From the NCBI GenBank assembly GCA_905221605.1, contig CAJNDS010000747.1, positions 1-64,000 on the forward strand: DNA of 64,000 bases, given 5' to 3'. This DNA comes from Symbiodinium natans (Eukaryota; Sar; Dinophyceae; Suessiales; Symbiodiniaceae). The notes under the pieces are model-generated. The model was given only the letters and a program-made list of their open reading frames with translations, made no database searches and was not told the origin of the DNA. The position numbers and the translations under genes are program-made. Position 1 is the first letter of the stretch. Each line of letters opens with the position of its first letter. Positions 12,173 through 21,310 of this stretch are shown one piece after another.

Positions 12173-15100
12173 ATGGACACTGGTGAAGAACGTGTGCCTG
12201 GACGAGACCGTTCTCCGAGAGGCCGCAGTGCAAGCAGCCTGAGTTCCACAGGGCTTTCTGGTGCAAGGTCACCAAGTGCCCGTGGGAGAAGAGAACGTGG
12301 AAGGTCTTTGCCAGCGCGACCAGCTTCAGTTCCACGCGGAGTAGACCCAAGGCAGTGGACAGCTACGACTGGAGCAGGCCATCAGCCACCAGTCGGGGCT
12401 GTGCCTTCGTTTGGACCTCAGTTCTACCAGATGGGAACACCCCCTCAGACAGCACCACAAGAACCCCTTCAAGTTCCGAATATGCAGTTGCCCGTTGCAC
12501 CTGGAGTAGCTCAACAGATGGAGTTCACGAGAGCAATGCTGCAAGCGCAGGACGAGCAGATCCGACAGCAGGCAGCTCAACTTCAACAGATGAGTGCCAT
12601 GCTTACGCAAGCATTGCAGCTTGCAAGTGCGAATGCTGCCAATGCGCATATTGCAGCAGCTGCAGCTTCATCGTCGACGAGTCCTACACCTGGAGGAGAC
12701 CCCTCAGCAGCACCTGCGAATGCATCGACTCCTGTGGACATGGAAGTAGACTCTGGTGTACGAAACAAGAGAGCAGAGGGTTACATTCCACAGTTGCCTC
12801 AGCTGAACTATGCGTCCATGACGAGCAGACATGCTGAAATCCGAGTTTGGACAGCCTACAGAGACGAACTTACGAGTTGGCTTTGTTTGCTCGACGACCG
12901 CTACGCTACGGAATTGCAAGAAGCGATCAGTAGCAATGTGGAAGTCTTGCAAGTGAGGCTTGAAGCCGGGAAAGCAGCCCGGTCAACCAAACTTTGGTTT
13001 TTGCTTCGTCAGTCCATGAGCAAGTTCCAACGTGGGCAAGATTTGGTGCATCTCATCGAGGTGAAACAAATGGGAGCAAGTGCCGGATACGAACTCTGGC
13101 GCTCGTTGAACAACGAATTGTCAGTTCGCTCCAGAGTGGAGGGACAGGCCCTCCGCGAACAGGCGTTAGGCCTGGTGCCACCAAAGCATCTCAAGCGACC
13201 ACTTGATGTCGCCAGGTGGTACACCACCGAGCTTCTCAAGTTCGAGGCGCAGGTGAAGCATCGCTTCCCGGAGTTGCTCATCGGAGAACAAGAGGGAGTC
13301 CTGTGCCTGATGAAGCACTTGGATTCTGAGACCAAGAGATATCTGCTCCTCCATCACTCAACAAAGAGCATGGGTGAGCTGATGACTGGTTTGCAGTTTT
13401 ACGACGAGCAGCTTCGTGTGATGGACTTCCAGAGAGAAGGAGCATCCGGGTATGCGAATGCCTTCAAGGGTGGCAGAGGCGGAAAGGGCGACAGAGACAA
13501 GAGCAACAAAGGCCCCAAGGGCAACAAAGGCAACAAAGGCGAGAAAGGAGAAAAGGGACAGAAGGCTGGCAAAGCGAAAGGAAAGGACAAGAAAGGTGAC
13601 CAAGGCGGAAAAGGAGACAGAGCTCGGAGCAAGAGCAGAGAGGCGAAGAAGACGGATGTCTGCCGGAACTGCGGGAAGACTGGACACTGGGCACGCGACT
13701 GCTGGGCACCTCCGAAGGACAAAGCCGCAGCGGCGACGAGCCAGGCCGTTACGACGCAGCCAGAGGCACCATCGTCTTCATCGTCTACTTCGGCGAAAGC
13801 AGCAGCGCAGCCCACAACCAAGGGTAGTGGAAAAGCACAGTCATCAATCAAGACGTTTCTGGAGGGATATCACTTTGGTATGATGCTCACGAACCAAGTG
13901 GTTAGTTTTCCTTCAGATGATCGCATTTACTGGCTGATTGACTCTGGTAGTTCGTTCCACATCATCACGAGAGAGACGCTTGAGAGCGACCACGTGAAAA
14001 TCCTGAGTTGGTTGGAAGGACGCCCGAAGTCATATGCGGAGACTGCGACTGGAGATTCCGTTGAAATTGGCGGATCAACACATGTTTTAGTGGAAGTTTG
14101 CTTTGAAACCACCACCCCAGCATCATCGAAGAGCAGTTCTGAGCATGAGGGTGACGCTGTGTACATGTGTAGGGCTAGGTTTGAAGCCGTCATTTCCGAT
14201 CAGATCAAGCACAATTTGCTGAACATCAACTTGCTTTGTCAGAATGGAGGTTGGGAGCCAGCGATGTGCGACCAGCAGGGCGTAATTACCGTCCGAAAGC
14301 ACGGCGTAACGCTGAGACCAACCATGTTTGCTTCAGTTAGTTGGCTTGCGTCAGTTCGGAATGACCATCCTTTAGCGCTGAAACCGCAGGATTTGATCGC
14401 CAAAACGGAACAGTTTCGTCGAAGTCGGTCTCGCAAGTCGTCTTCGAGTCGTGATTTTCATCGTTCGACTTCGAATCGAGGTCATCGCAGCTCTGCGAGA
14501 GTGTGTGTTGAGCCCGAAAACCCCGAATTGCTGGATGTTTCATGTCTTGATGAGGTAGTTGATTGCGAGTTTCAGACGAGCCACGAACATGCTGACCTGG
14601 ACCAAGGCGAAGCTAAGGACAGACTAAGGACAGTCGGTGACGTTTCCGGCTCTGCGAGGGATCAACTTCAATTTTTCAGTCATGTGGATACGCCAGTTGT
14701 TCGTGAGCTTGATAGGGATGAGCGCTTGATATTTAGTGAAGACAACAGCGTTATCTCACACAAGCAACAGGACAACAGCACCACACCAGCAGTCGAGCGG
14801 CTTGTATTTGAAAATGACAGCAGCGTTATCTCACACAAGCAACAGGACAACAGCACCACACCAGCAGTTGAGCGTCTTGTGCATGAGCATGGTAGGGAAA
14901 CAGTTGTCTGTCGTGCTTGCTTGGAGGATTTCCCTGATGAGGTTGAGACTGGCAGCTTGGATTGCTCAAAGAGGCGAAGTTTTCCTAGAGCAGGACAGAT
15001 AGGAGACCGCCGCTATGGATCCGAGTGCCACGATGCAACGGAGCATTCAACAGTTGGAAGGCATGCGCCAGGGGGCGAGACGCAGGAGACTGATATTGTT

Positions 15101-16723
15101 GGAAGCCCACGCCGCGCAGCACGGCATAGAGCTGCCACAGACGCTCCGAGAGGAGCTCCAGGCGTCGTATGCCGAGGCGGAGTCCACTGGAGGGGACGAG
15201 ATGGATCTGGACCTGGATTCGGCAAGGCTGGACCCTTCGACCTCATCTCCTTCGGTAGAGTACGTCATGGAAGAGACGGAAGCGGCGGAAGCACCGTCGT
15301 CCCACACCGGGGTGAGGGAATTCCAAGCGGATCCTTCGATGTCAGAGGCTCCAGCCAAGAGACCCGCTATGGTGCAGATGAAGCCGACGCCGAAGATCAA
15401 ATCCAAGGAGAAAACCATGGCCGTGAGACCGGTGCGGAACTTGCTGCCGGACCATGTGGATCAATCGACCATGGGAGTCGATCCTCGGGAGCCCTCCGGC
15501 CCCCCGCCGGCATCGTCAGCGCCAGCACGGAGAGGAAAACGGCGCTGGGCGTCGGCAGGCTGGACGACGTGGGTTGCTCGTCGGTTCGGAGGAGCTTGGA
15601 CGGCACAAGCTTCGGGAGCCAGCGACTCACCGGATACGCCGGTGACGCTGTTTTGTCTCCTGTGCCAGAAATATGTCACCGAAGCCCATTTGATGAGCGA
15701 GCCACACGAAGCCAACATGCAGGGCTTCACGCAGACCATCTCCAAGGAGGGCCTCCACGTGACGCAGAACCCGGTGGATTGGACCACATGGGAGCAAGCG
15801 CTTGCCGAGCCAGAGCAGCTGGAGATTGGAGTAACGGAGGGCAAGGCTCGGTCAGTGGTTACGCTGGGACCGACCGGCATTTCGGGCGAGTTTCCTCAGC
15901 CGAGCCCGAAGGAAACAGCCGCGGCAGCACCGGCGAGCTCAGGGCCAGGACCATCGACAATGGTGGTGGAGGTAGACGAATCCGACGAGGATTGGGGAGA
16001 ATGGAGGCCAACCACAGGGGTTCCAGCTCCAACGACCCCAGCACATCCGAAGTATCCCCCTATCTCCATGATGCAGCCGCCGGGGGAACCGGTCGGCCCG
16101 ACAGCAGTGTACACGGAGCACCGCCGGGCCCCGAGCCCAGGCATGCAAAGAGCGCTCTCCGAGTGACACCTCCCTGGCGGGAATCACTTTCCAACCTGGG
16201 CTTTCGTGGTCCGTATCTGCAGCTGCATCTGAGCACACCAGGCCACACCTCAGAAGGGCTACAAGCCCTCGGACCTTTGAGGGAGAGCTTCCTGCGGATG
16301 CAGGCGAAGGACCATGCCCAACTGCCGGTCAGCTTGACACCTCCGAAAGCCGCCAGCGACCTGTCCGGCAATGTGATGAGGGTGGCAGAGGCAATGGAAA
16401 CAGGAGCATCGGGAACAGTGGCACCGGGAGGAAGGCCATTCAGCCCAATGAGCCTTCGCATGGAGCTCGAGACAGGGATCCTCACAGGCCAAGCATACGA
16501 GGACCGGCGCCGAGCAAGATCGGAGAACATACAGGCTGCGAGGGCGGTCGCCAAGCCAAGATTGGCGCTCCCGATCCCTCCGCCACCTCCGGTTCCGCGA
16601 CCCGAGCGCACTCCCGAGACACCAATTCCGTGGAGTGGCGCACCCTCTCCTGCATTCCTGGAACTCATCAGGCGCCGCCGAGATCGCCAAGAGCGCGATC
16701 GTTCTCGCTCCCCGTCTCCCTGA
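12173..16723 (+). CDS. Copia gag-protease long frame (1516 codons)
   Basis: This is the first long frame of the copia element. It starts at the first ATG after the primer-binding site. Residues 1-70 are Arg/Ser/Pro-rich. A Gln/Ala-rich stretch follows, then a gag-like helical region at about 200-430. A Gly/Lys-rich basic segment leads to a zinc knuckle, CRNCGKTGHWARDC (C497, C500, H505, C510), typical of nucleocapsid. The aspartic protease motif is WLIDSGSS with D590. A 75-bp direct repeat lies at about residues 856-905. Between about 15000 and 16166 this frame looks non-native (Gly/Arg/Ser-rich), while another frame there looks protein-like. After 16170 it again looks genuine and ends in a Pro-rich, RRRDRQERDRSRS tail. 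The next frame overlaps by 94 bp in -1 phase. gag/protease identity is secure; translation of the middle part is not. Confidence 0.88.
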   Translation: MDTGEERVPGRDRSPRGRSASSLSSTGLSGARSPSARGRRERGRSLPARPASVPRGVDPRQWTATTGAGHQPPVGAVPSFGPQFYQMGTPPQTAPQEPLQVPNMQLPVAPGVAQQMEFTRAMLQAQDEQIRQQAAQLQQMSAMLTQALQLASANAANAHIAAAAASSSTSPTPGGDPSAAPANASTPVDMEVDSGVRNKRAEGYIPQLPQLNYASMTSRHAEIRVWTAYRDELTSWLCLLDDRYATELQEAISSNVEVLQVRLEAGKAARSTKLWFLLRQSMSKFQRGQDLVHLIEVKQMGASAGYELWRSLNNELSVRSRVEGQALREQALGLVPPKHLKRPLDVARWYTTELLKFEAQVKHRFPELLIGEQEGVLCLMKHLDSETKRYLLLHHSTKSMGELMTGLQFYDEQLRVMDFQREGASGYANAFKGGRGGKGDRDKSNKGPKGNKGNKGEKGEKGQKAGKAKGKDKKGDQGGKGDRARSKSREAKKTDVCRNCGKTGHWARDCWAPPKDKAAAATSQAVTTQPEAPSSSSSTSAKAAAQPTTKGSGKAQSSIKTFLEGYHFGMMLTNQVVSFPSDDRIYWLIDSGSSFHIITRETLESDHVKILSWLEGRPKSYAETATGDSVEIGGSTHVLVEVCFETTTPASSKSSSEHEGDAVYMCRARFEAVISDQIKHNLLNINLLCQNGGWEPAMCDQQGVITVRKHGVTLRPTMFASVSWLASVRNDHPLALKPQDLIAKTEQFRRSRSRKSSSSRDFHRSTSNRGHRSSARVCVEPENPELLDVSCLDEVVDCEFQTSHEHADLDQGEAKDRLRTVGDVSGSARDQLQFFSHVDTPVVRELDRDERLIFSEDNSVISHKQQDNSTTPAVERLVFENDSSVISHKQQDNSTTPAVERLVHEHGRETVVCRACLEDFPDEVETGSLDCSKRRSFPRAGQIGDRRYGSECHDATEHSTVGRHAPGGETQETDIVGSPRRAARHRAATDAPRGAPGVVCRGGVHWRGRDGSGPGFGKAGPFDLISFGRVRHGRDGSGGSTVVPHRGEGIPSGSFDVRGSSQETRYGADEADAEDQIQGENHGRETGAELAAGPCGSIDHGSRSSGALRPPAGIVSASTERKTALGVGRLDDVGCSSVRRSLDGTSFGSQRLTGYAGDAVLSPVPEICHRSPFDERATRSQHAGLHADHLQGGPPRDAEPGGLDHMGASACRARAAGDWSNGGQGSVSGYAGTDRHFGRVSSAEPEGNSRGSTGELRARTIDNGGGGRRIRRGLGRMEANHRGSSSNDPSTSEVSPYLHDAAAGGTGRPDSSVHGAPPGPEPRHAKSALRVTPPWRESLSNLGFRGPYLQLHLSTPGHTSEGLQALGPLRESFLRMQAKDHAQLPVSLTPPKAASDLSGNVMRVAEAMETGASGTVAPGGRPFSPMSLRMELETGILTGQAYEDRRRARSENIQAARAVAKPRLALPIPPPPPVPRPERTPETPIPWSGAPSPAFLELIRRRRDRQERDRSRSPSP
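14747..14895 (+). repeat. 75-bp direct repeat inside the copia frame
   Basis: Two tandem copies with 75-bp period start at 14747 and 14822 and encode SVISHKQQDNSTTPAVERLV twice. Being a multiple of three, it keeps the frame. It is probably a recent replication slippage in a flexible linker. Confidence 0.85.
15015..16166 (+). CDS. Overlapping 383-residue frame within the copia element
   Basis: An ATG in good context (ccgctATGG) opens a frame shifted +1 relative to the gag-protease frame. It gives 383 residues of protein-like composition: a helical basic N-terminus (MQRSIQQLEGMRQGARRRRL), an acidic stretch (GGDEMDLDLDSARLD), a basic middle, and a possible zinc finger LFCLLCQKYVTEAHLMSEPH (C214, C217, H225, H231). 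It ends with an acidic/Pro-rich tail. Over the same bases the longer frame is low-complexity. Options: a true overlapping gene, a ribosomal shift into this frame and back, or two compensating indels in this copy. No family recognised. Reality as coding sequence is likely; how it is expressed is unknown. Confidence 0.6.
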   Translation: MDPSATMQRSIQQLEGMRQGARRRRLILLEAHAAQHGIELPQTLREELQASYAEAESTGGDEMDLDLDSARLDPSTSSPSVEYVMEETEAAEAPSSHTGVREFQADPSMSEAPAKRPAMVQMKPTPKIKSKEKTMAVRPVRNLLPDHVDQSTMGVDPREPSGPPPASSAPARRGKRRWASAGWTTWVARRFGGAWTAQASGASDSPDTPVTLFCLLCQKYVTEAHLMSEPHEANMQGFTQTISKEGLHVTQNPVDWTTWEQALAEPEQLEIGVTEGKARSVVTLGPTGISGEFPQPSPKETAAAAPASSGPGPSTMVVEVDESDEDWGEWRPTTGVPAPTTPAHPKYPPISMMQPPGEPVGPTAVYTEHRRAPSPGMQRALSE

Positions 16724-19700
16724 AAGGGAGTACTGAGAAGCCCAACCCAATCCTTGCAGCTTTGTCCCAGGATGAAAGAAAAGAGCCCGATACGCGACAG
16801 CCACAACAACAGTTTGAGTTAGTCATTGAAGAAGGAATTATTGGGGACAATGTGCGTAGTAAACACGCTGAGCTGCAGCACCACATGCAGGGACACGTAC
16901 CATACATGTCTGACTGTGAGTTTTGCCAGCGGACTAGAGGGACCACTCCAGCACGAAAGCGTAGCGACCTGAACCCGAGAGAGTTTCAGCTTGACCAGTG
17001 CTTCTTTCGCAAGCTTGCATTCATCGTACTGGTTCATACCATGAGCTTTGCAATTGCAGTTTGCTTTAGACCTGAGGGAGAGAGCGCAGCAACAACAGCA
17101 GAACATTTGCATCCCTGGGTCAGGCACTTTGGTGTGAAACAACCGCATTTCATGTCTGATGCAGAGGGACTCACGAAGAACATCGCAGCGAGACTCGCTG
17201 ATCTTTGTGAGGGTACTGAGGACAGCTTTGCACCCGAAAGGCATGCACCAGCAGCAGAACGAGCCATTAGGACCCTAAAAGGAATCGTAGCGACACATGA
17301 GCTTGAGTTGCGGGAACATGGCGTTGTTTTGGATGCTGAGTGTGCGGATGTTTTCGACCTTTTGTTTCAATACGCAGCACACACGCACAACAGGTTTTCA
17401 GTTTCTGTAGGGTCGACCATGACACCCATGCAGAAGATCCGCGGAGATCGCGTGCGACCGCAAGTCACGTATCCGTTCGGTGCGGTAGCATACGCTAAGA
17501 TAACGCGGGCTAGAAGACCTGACGCGGATGCCAAGTATGCTCGAGGGATCTACTTGGGACCAGTGCTTGGGAGCACAGGTCATGCCATGGAAATCCGCTT
17601 GGATAGTGGGGAGACGAAACGGGTGATCGCGCCCGGACTCAAATTGCTCTACCCGTTGCGTTTCGACGCAAATCTTCTGCCCGGTGCAAAGGCCCTAGAT
17701 GGCTTCCTGCCCCCGCCTGAAGCACCGAAGACCAAAGAGCTGTTTCTTCCATATGTTCCAGGTGGAGGTCCTCCCATAGACTGGGTGAGACAACATGGCG
17801 TTACCCCCAAGTGCCCAGGATGCCAAGAAGGCGTCAGCTCGAGCAGGCATTCCCAAAAGTGTGTGAAGAGATACCAGAAATGGTTGCGTGATTCCATCGA
17901 TGATGCTCTGGAGGCACGAGATGAAGGACCAAGGGTCGACCGAAGACCTGAAGAGCTAATTGGAGAAGACCCATACGATGATGACGAGCAAATGAAGCCG
18001 AACAAGCGAACACGCTTTGGAGGAGAGGAGGTCCGAGCGTTTGATCCTGAGCAAGCAGGAGTCGGAGACTTGGAGATCCCGGAGATGTCAGTGCCGGATG
18101 CTGACTGGAATGTATCCGAATACCAGCCGTCCGAGGCTGAGGATGACGATATGGGAGAAGCTCCAGAGATGAGAGACGCTCCAGAGCATCCCCAGACATT
18201 CCATGAGGGGGTCCCAGTCCGATACCTGGAGGAAGTGCTCGAGAACGCCCACTACACACCACAACCACTCTCTTGTTGTGACCACTACGACGTCGAAGCA
18301 GCATGTCACTTACTTGTTGGTCGGTCGAGCGTGGAGAAGTTCCCGTATGTTTGCTTGAACACAACAACACAACGACAGCACCACAAGCAACAGCAGTCGG
18401 TCGAGCGTGAAGCAGTTGAGTTGTTGAATCTCCAGGACCACCCATGTGTATGTTCTTCAGTTAAAGAGAAAAAGGAAGATGAGTCCGCAGGGGCGTACAT
18501 GAGAATCCAAGACAGGACTCTGTGGGTGAATCGACCTCGAGCCAGCTACGACGACCTGGAAGGTTTCCAGCTGGACCCTGAAGAGACATGGCAAGGAATC
18601 AAGAAAGAAGTGAATGCGCTCGATAGTCTGAAAGTTGGTTATGCAAGATCAAAGAGCGAGATTGATGAATACCGCAAAGCCAACCCAAACTGTCGGACGG
18701 TCAAGTCCCGATGGGTCCTCACTCAGAAGGCCCCAGGACTAGTCCGAGCAAGGATAGTCGCTAAGGATTTTGCTCATGGCCGACCATCCGCACTCGATTT
18801 GGGGTTGAGTTCTAATACTGCGTCGGTGGAAGCCCTCAAGATCGTCCTTGCACGGGCGGCGAAGGGTAAGATGCGGGCGTACGGCCTCGACATATCCACC
18901 GCGTTTCTCTTTGCGCAGGTAGTGGAACCCACCATTATCGAGTTGCCAAGCACGTTCGCGCTCGAGAGCGGCGAAACCGCGTACTTGATACTAGAGAAAG
19001 CGCTCTACGGTTTGCGTTCCGCCAGCCTTAGCTGGCAGCGACACCTGAACAGGATCGTATCTGCACTAGGCTTACAAGCGAGTCCGCTTGAACCGACGCT
19101 TTTCAGCGGATGGGTCAACCTTGAATCCGGATGGGAGTATATCATCATGTTAGCGTACGTGGATGATTTGCTCATTGTGTCCTCTACCGAAAAAGGGTTC
19201 GAGTACGTCCACGAAGCCCTGAGTTCAGTCTTGAAAGTCAAAGTGACAGGGAGGCTGATCGAAGATGGGCAGATGGAATTCCTCGGCCGTTTAATCCGTT
19301 GGGATGGACGACAAATCATGCTTGGGGTGAAGCCTGAGTATGTGAAGTCGGTCTTTACATCTTTCGGATGGGACATATCCATCGCGAAAGTATCCTTGAC
19401 GACACCCGACATCAGGAGTATGTACGATGAGGAGAGTGTTGAAGAGCCTTCGAAGGAGCTGTCGAGTGAGGCCGCCTCACGATTCCGAAGTTGCCTAGGG
19501 AAGATAGGATGGCTCTGTCAAACTCGCTCAGATATAACGTATTTTCACTCCATGTTGTCACGCGGACAAAGCATGCCACGGCAAGTGCATGAAGATGCAC
19601 TTCGCAAGTTCCTGCGATGGTTAGCAGCGTTTCCGCTGTTAGATCAAATCTTCCCGCTCGGAGATGGCAAGACCAATGAGGGGGAGAATGCCAGCCTGGT

Positions 19701-20952
19701 AGCCTATTGCGACAGCAATTGGGGCAGCGAGATGAGCGTAGCCCGGAAGAGCACCAGTGGCGGAGTGATCTACATTGCAGTGGACGGTCTGTGGTACTGC
19801 ATAAAGGGGTACAGCCGCCTGCAGAGCGTCGTGGCACTCAGCTCAGCAGAGGCAGAGTTGTTTGCCATCGCCGAGGCAGCGAAAGAGGTGGCAGGACTTG
19901 CGCAATTGACGGCGCATATCTGGGGCACCCTCCAGAAACCCCACCGCGTGTACACTGACTCTGCCTCAGCTAGGCAAATTGCCAGCATGGAGGGGCTACT
20001 CAGGCGCATGCGGCATATAGACTTGAGGTTGTGCTTTATCCAAGACCGTGTCCATAGCGGCGAGTTGGCAGTAGAGGGAGTAGCCGGAACCGAGAATGTG
20101 AGCGATCTTCTCACAAAGAATTTAAATCGCCTCCAAACAGCAAAGCATACAGCAACCCTCGGACTAGAAGATGTGACCAGCATCGATTTCCGAGAGGTCC
20201 CGGCAGTCAGGTCTTGCTTGTTGCTGTCTGGAGTGCTAGATTCGATACTCGGGCCGGACAACCTCGAATACGAAGCTTTCTGTCGGCTATGCGAACTCGA
20301 GACTGAATATTCAACTTTGCTGATCGAGTTTTGCACGAGTTCACGTTCGAATCTGTACCTGCAAGGAAGTGTGCACCAAGTATTTGTCCTGCCGATTACT
20401 CAAGGGGTTGACGGAACCTCAAATGACACCGTGGAGCGGGTCATGTCTGCAATGAATGTTGCGAGAGAATGGGGGATGAAGGTTGTTTTCTGGAGCAGCA
20501 CTCCTTGTACCGGAGGTAGCCCGTACCAACGGCGACACGAAGATCGGCCGGGCTATCAGGACCATCTACAAGCTTTATTCACGGTGCATCGCAAGCTCTG
20601 GCGGAGCTTCTTAGTGATGGTGAACCACCCGCAAGTAGGGGTATGGGTCATAGAATGGCCGCAGCGGTGTGCCTACTGGGGATGGGCAAGTACCCGTTCG
20701 TTTGCAAGGCAACGAACCCATTACACCGGCGAAGTGCACGGCTGTGTTTCAGGCTTGGTAGGCAAAGATGGATTGCCTATCCGGAAGATCTGGAAACTGA
20801 TGTCGAACGATGAACAGTTTGTGCGAACAATGTCCGAAACGTTTGCATGTTCCTGCAAGGGAGATCATTCACGAAACTTTGATCTCAAAGACACGCAGCA
20901 CTATCCGCCAGCTTTCGCGGACGTCGCCCTGGAAAGCTTGCGACTGCGGTAA
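16630..20952 (+). CDS. Copia integrase-RT-RNase H with C-terminal extension
   Basis: This frame overlaps the gag-protease frame and has no ATG at its 5' edge (the first codon counted here is GTG), so it is probably reached by a -1 shift within 16630-16723. Order: HHCC zinc domain (HHMQGHVPYMSDCEFC, residues 84-99), integrase catalytic D122, D177 and E210, then an acidic linker. RT has YGLDISTAFLFAQ and YVDD (843-846). RNase H has AYCDSNWG, SSAEAEL and YTDSASA, and ends near ENVSDLLTKNL. This is the diagnostic copia order. About 260 further residues contain LIEFCTSSRSNL, STPCTGGSP (C1293) and VIEWP (1340-1344), resembling cytosine-methyltransferase motifs I, IV (PC) and VI. I recall similar tails in other dinoflagellate copia proteins. 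All catalytic residues of IN, RT and RNase H are present. Confidence 0.92.
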   Translation: MEWRTLSCIPGTHQAPPRSPRARSFSLPVSLKGSTEKPNPILAALSQDERKEPDTRQPQQQFELVIEEGIIGDNVRSKHAELQHHMQGHVPYMSDCEFCQRTRGTTPARKRSDLNPREFQLDQCFFRKLAFIVLVHTMSFAIAVCFRPEGESAATTAEHLHPWVRHFGVKQPHFMSDAEGLTKNIAARLADLCEGTEDSFAPERHAPAAERAIRTLKGIVATHELELREHGVVLDAECADVFDLLFQYAAHTHNRFSVSVGSTMTPMQKIRGDRVRPQVTYPFGAVAYAKITRARRPDADAKYARGIYLGPVLGSTGHAMEIRLDSGETKRVIAPGLKLLYPLRFDANLLPGAKALDGFLPPPEAPKTKELFLPYVPGGGPPIDWVRQHGVTPKCPGCQEGVSSSRHSQKCVKRYQKWLRDSIDDALEARDEGPRVDRRPEELIGEDPYDDDEQMKPNKRTRFGGEEVRAFDPEQAGVGDLEIPEMSVPDADWNVSEYQPSEAEDDDMGEAPEMRDAPEHPQTFHEGVPVRYLEEVLENAHYTPQPLSCCDHYDVEAACHLLVGRSSVEKFPYVCLNTTTQRQHHKQQQSVEREAVELLNLQDHPCVCSSVKEKKEDESAGAYMRIQDRTLWVNRPRASYDDLEGFQLDPEETWQGIKKEVNALDSLKVGYARSKSEIDEYRKANPNCRTVKSRWVLTQKAPGLVRARIVAKDFAHGRPSALDLGLSSNTASVEALKIVLARAAKGKMRAYGLDISTAFLFAQVVEPTIIELPSTFALESGETAYLILEKALYGLRSASLSWQRHLNRIVSALGLQASPLEPTLFSGWVNLESGWEYIIMLAYVDDLLIVSSTEKGFEYVHEALSSVLKVKVTGRLIEDGQMEFLGRLIRWDGRQIMLGVKPEYVKSVFTSFGWDISIAKVSLTTPDIRSMYDEESVEEPSKELSSEAASRFRSCLGKIGWLCQTRSDITYFHSMLSRGQSMPRQVHEDALRKFLRWLAAFPLLDQIFPLGDGKTNEGENASLVAYCDSNWGSEMSVARKSTSGGVIYIAVDGLWYCIKGYSRLQSVVALSSAEAELFAIAEAAKEVAGLAQLTAHIWGTLQKPHRVYTDSASARQIASMEGLLRRMRHIDLRLCFIQDRVHSGELAVEGVAGTENVSDLLTKNLNRLQTAKHTATLGLEDVTSIDFREVPAVRSCLLLSGVLDSILGPDNLEYEAFCRLCELETEYSTLLIEFCTSSRSNLYLQGSVHQVFVLPITQGVDGTSNDTVERVMSAMNVAREWGMKVVFWSSTPCTGGSPYQRRHEDRPGYQDHLQALFTVHRKLWRSFLVMVNHPQVGVWVIEWPQRCAYWGWASTRSFARQRTHYTGEVHGCVSGLVGKDGLPIRKIWKLMSNDEQFVRTMSETFACSCKGDHSRNFDLKDTQHYPPAFADVALESLRLR

Positions 20953-21153
20953 TTCGCGCCCGCCCGCCCGCCCCTGGCTTGCCCGCCCACCCGCCCAGCC
21001 AGGTTGCTTTGCGAGAGTTAGTCGACCTCCAGCGGTCTGAAGCAGTGCAGCGGTCTAGGTCTGAGGAATGCGCCGGAATCCATGGCCCGGCGAGAAGCTT
21101 AGTTGGCTTTGCGTGGAGCTTAGTTGACGTGACCAACAGTGAAACTCTTGGTC

Positions 21154-21162
21154 ATGAGGGGG
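21154..21162 (+). promoter_or_regulatory. Polypurine tract of the copia element
   Basis: ATGAGGGGG sits directly before the start of the 3' LTR (AGTTGATATATG at 21163). It is the expected plus-strand primer and fixes the original LTR boundary, despite the split LTR. Confidence 0.8.
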
Positions 21163-21178
21163 AGTTGATATATGTGAC
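21163..21178 (+). repeat. 3' LTR, first 16 bp, cut by an insertion
   Basis: AGTTGATATATGTGAC equals the first 16 bp of the 5' LTR. The match stops at 21178. The LTR resumes after 23687, and 16 + 520 bp equals 532 bp plus the 4-bp indel, so nothing is missing. Confidence 0.9.
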
Positions 21179-21191
21179 TGATTGGCTCAAG
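21179..21191 (+). other. Truncated spliced-leader-like start of the insertion
   Basis: TTGGCTCAAG, the 3' ten bases of the dinoflagellate spliced leader, ends at 21191 and starts only three bases inside the insertion boundary. This placement suggests the inserted cDNA came from a trans-spliced RNA whose leader was partly lost during reverse transcription. Confidence 0.55.
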
Positions 21192-21222
21192 ATCTCGGCT
21201 CAACCCCGGTGGGGTGCACAGG

Positions 21223-21259
21223 TAGCAGAGCGGTAGCTGTGTGAACCAGCCTCGAGTCC
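21223..21259 (+). promoter_or_regulatory. Possible pol III A-box and B-box
   Basis: TAGCAGAGCGG (21223-21233) fits the A-box TRGCNNAGYNGG closely, and GCCTCGAGTCC (21249-21259) matches the B-box GGTTCGANTCC at 8 of the 10 specified positions. The boxes are 26 bp apart start to start, against about 44 in a tRNA, and no cloverleaf is evident. A tRNA-derived SINE head is possible; chance is too. Confidence 0.3.
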
Positions 21260-21310
21260 CCTAACTGTTTTGGGTACCAGGCCTGCTTTTTCACAGCCTT
21301 CATTTGAGCC

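Noticed and set aside
21200..21260. True tRNA gene
   Set aside because: Box spacing is too short and no acceptor or anticodon stem can be drawn; kept only as a possible promoter remnant.
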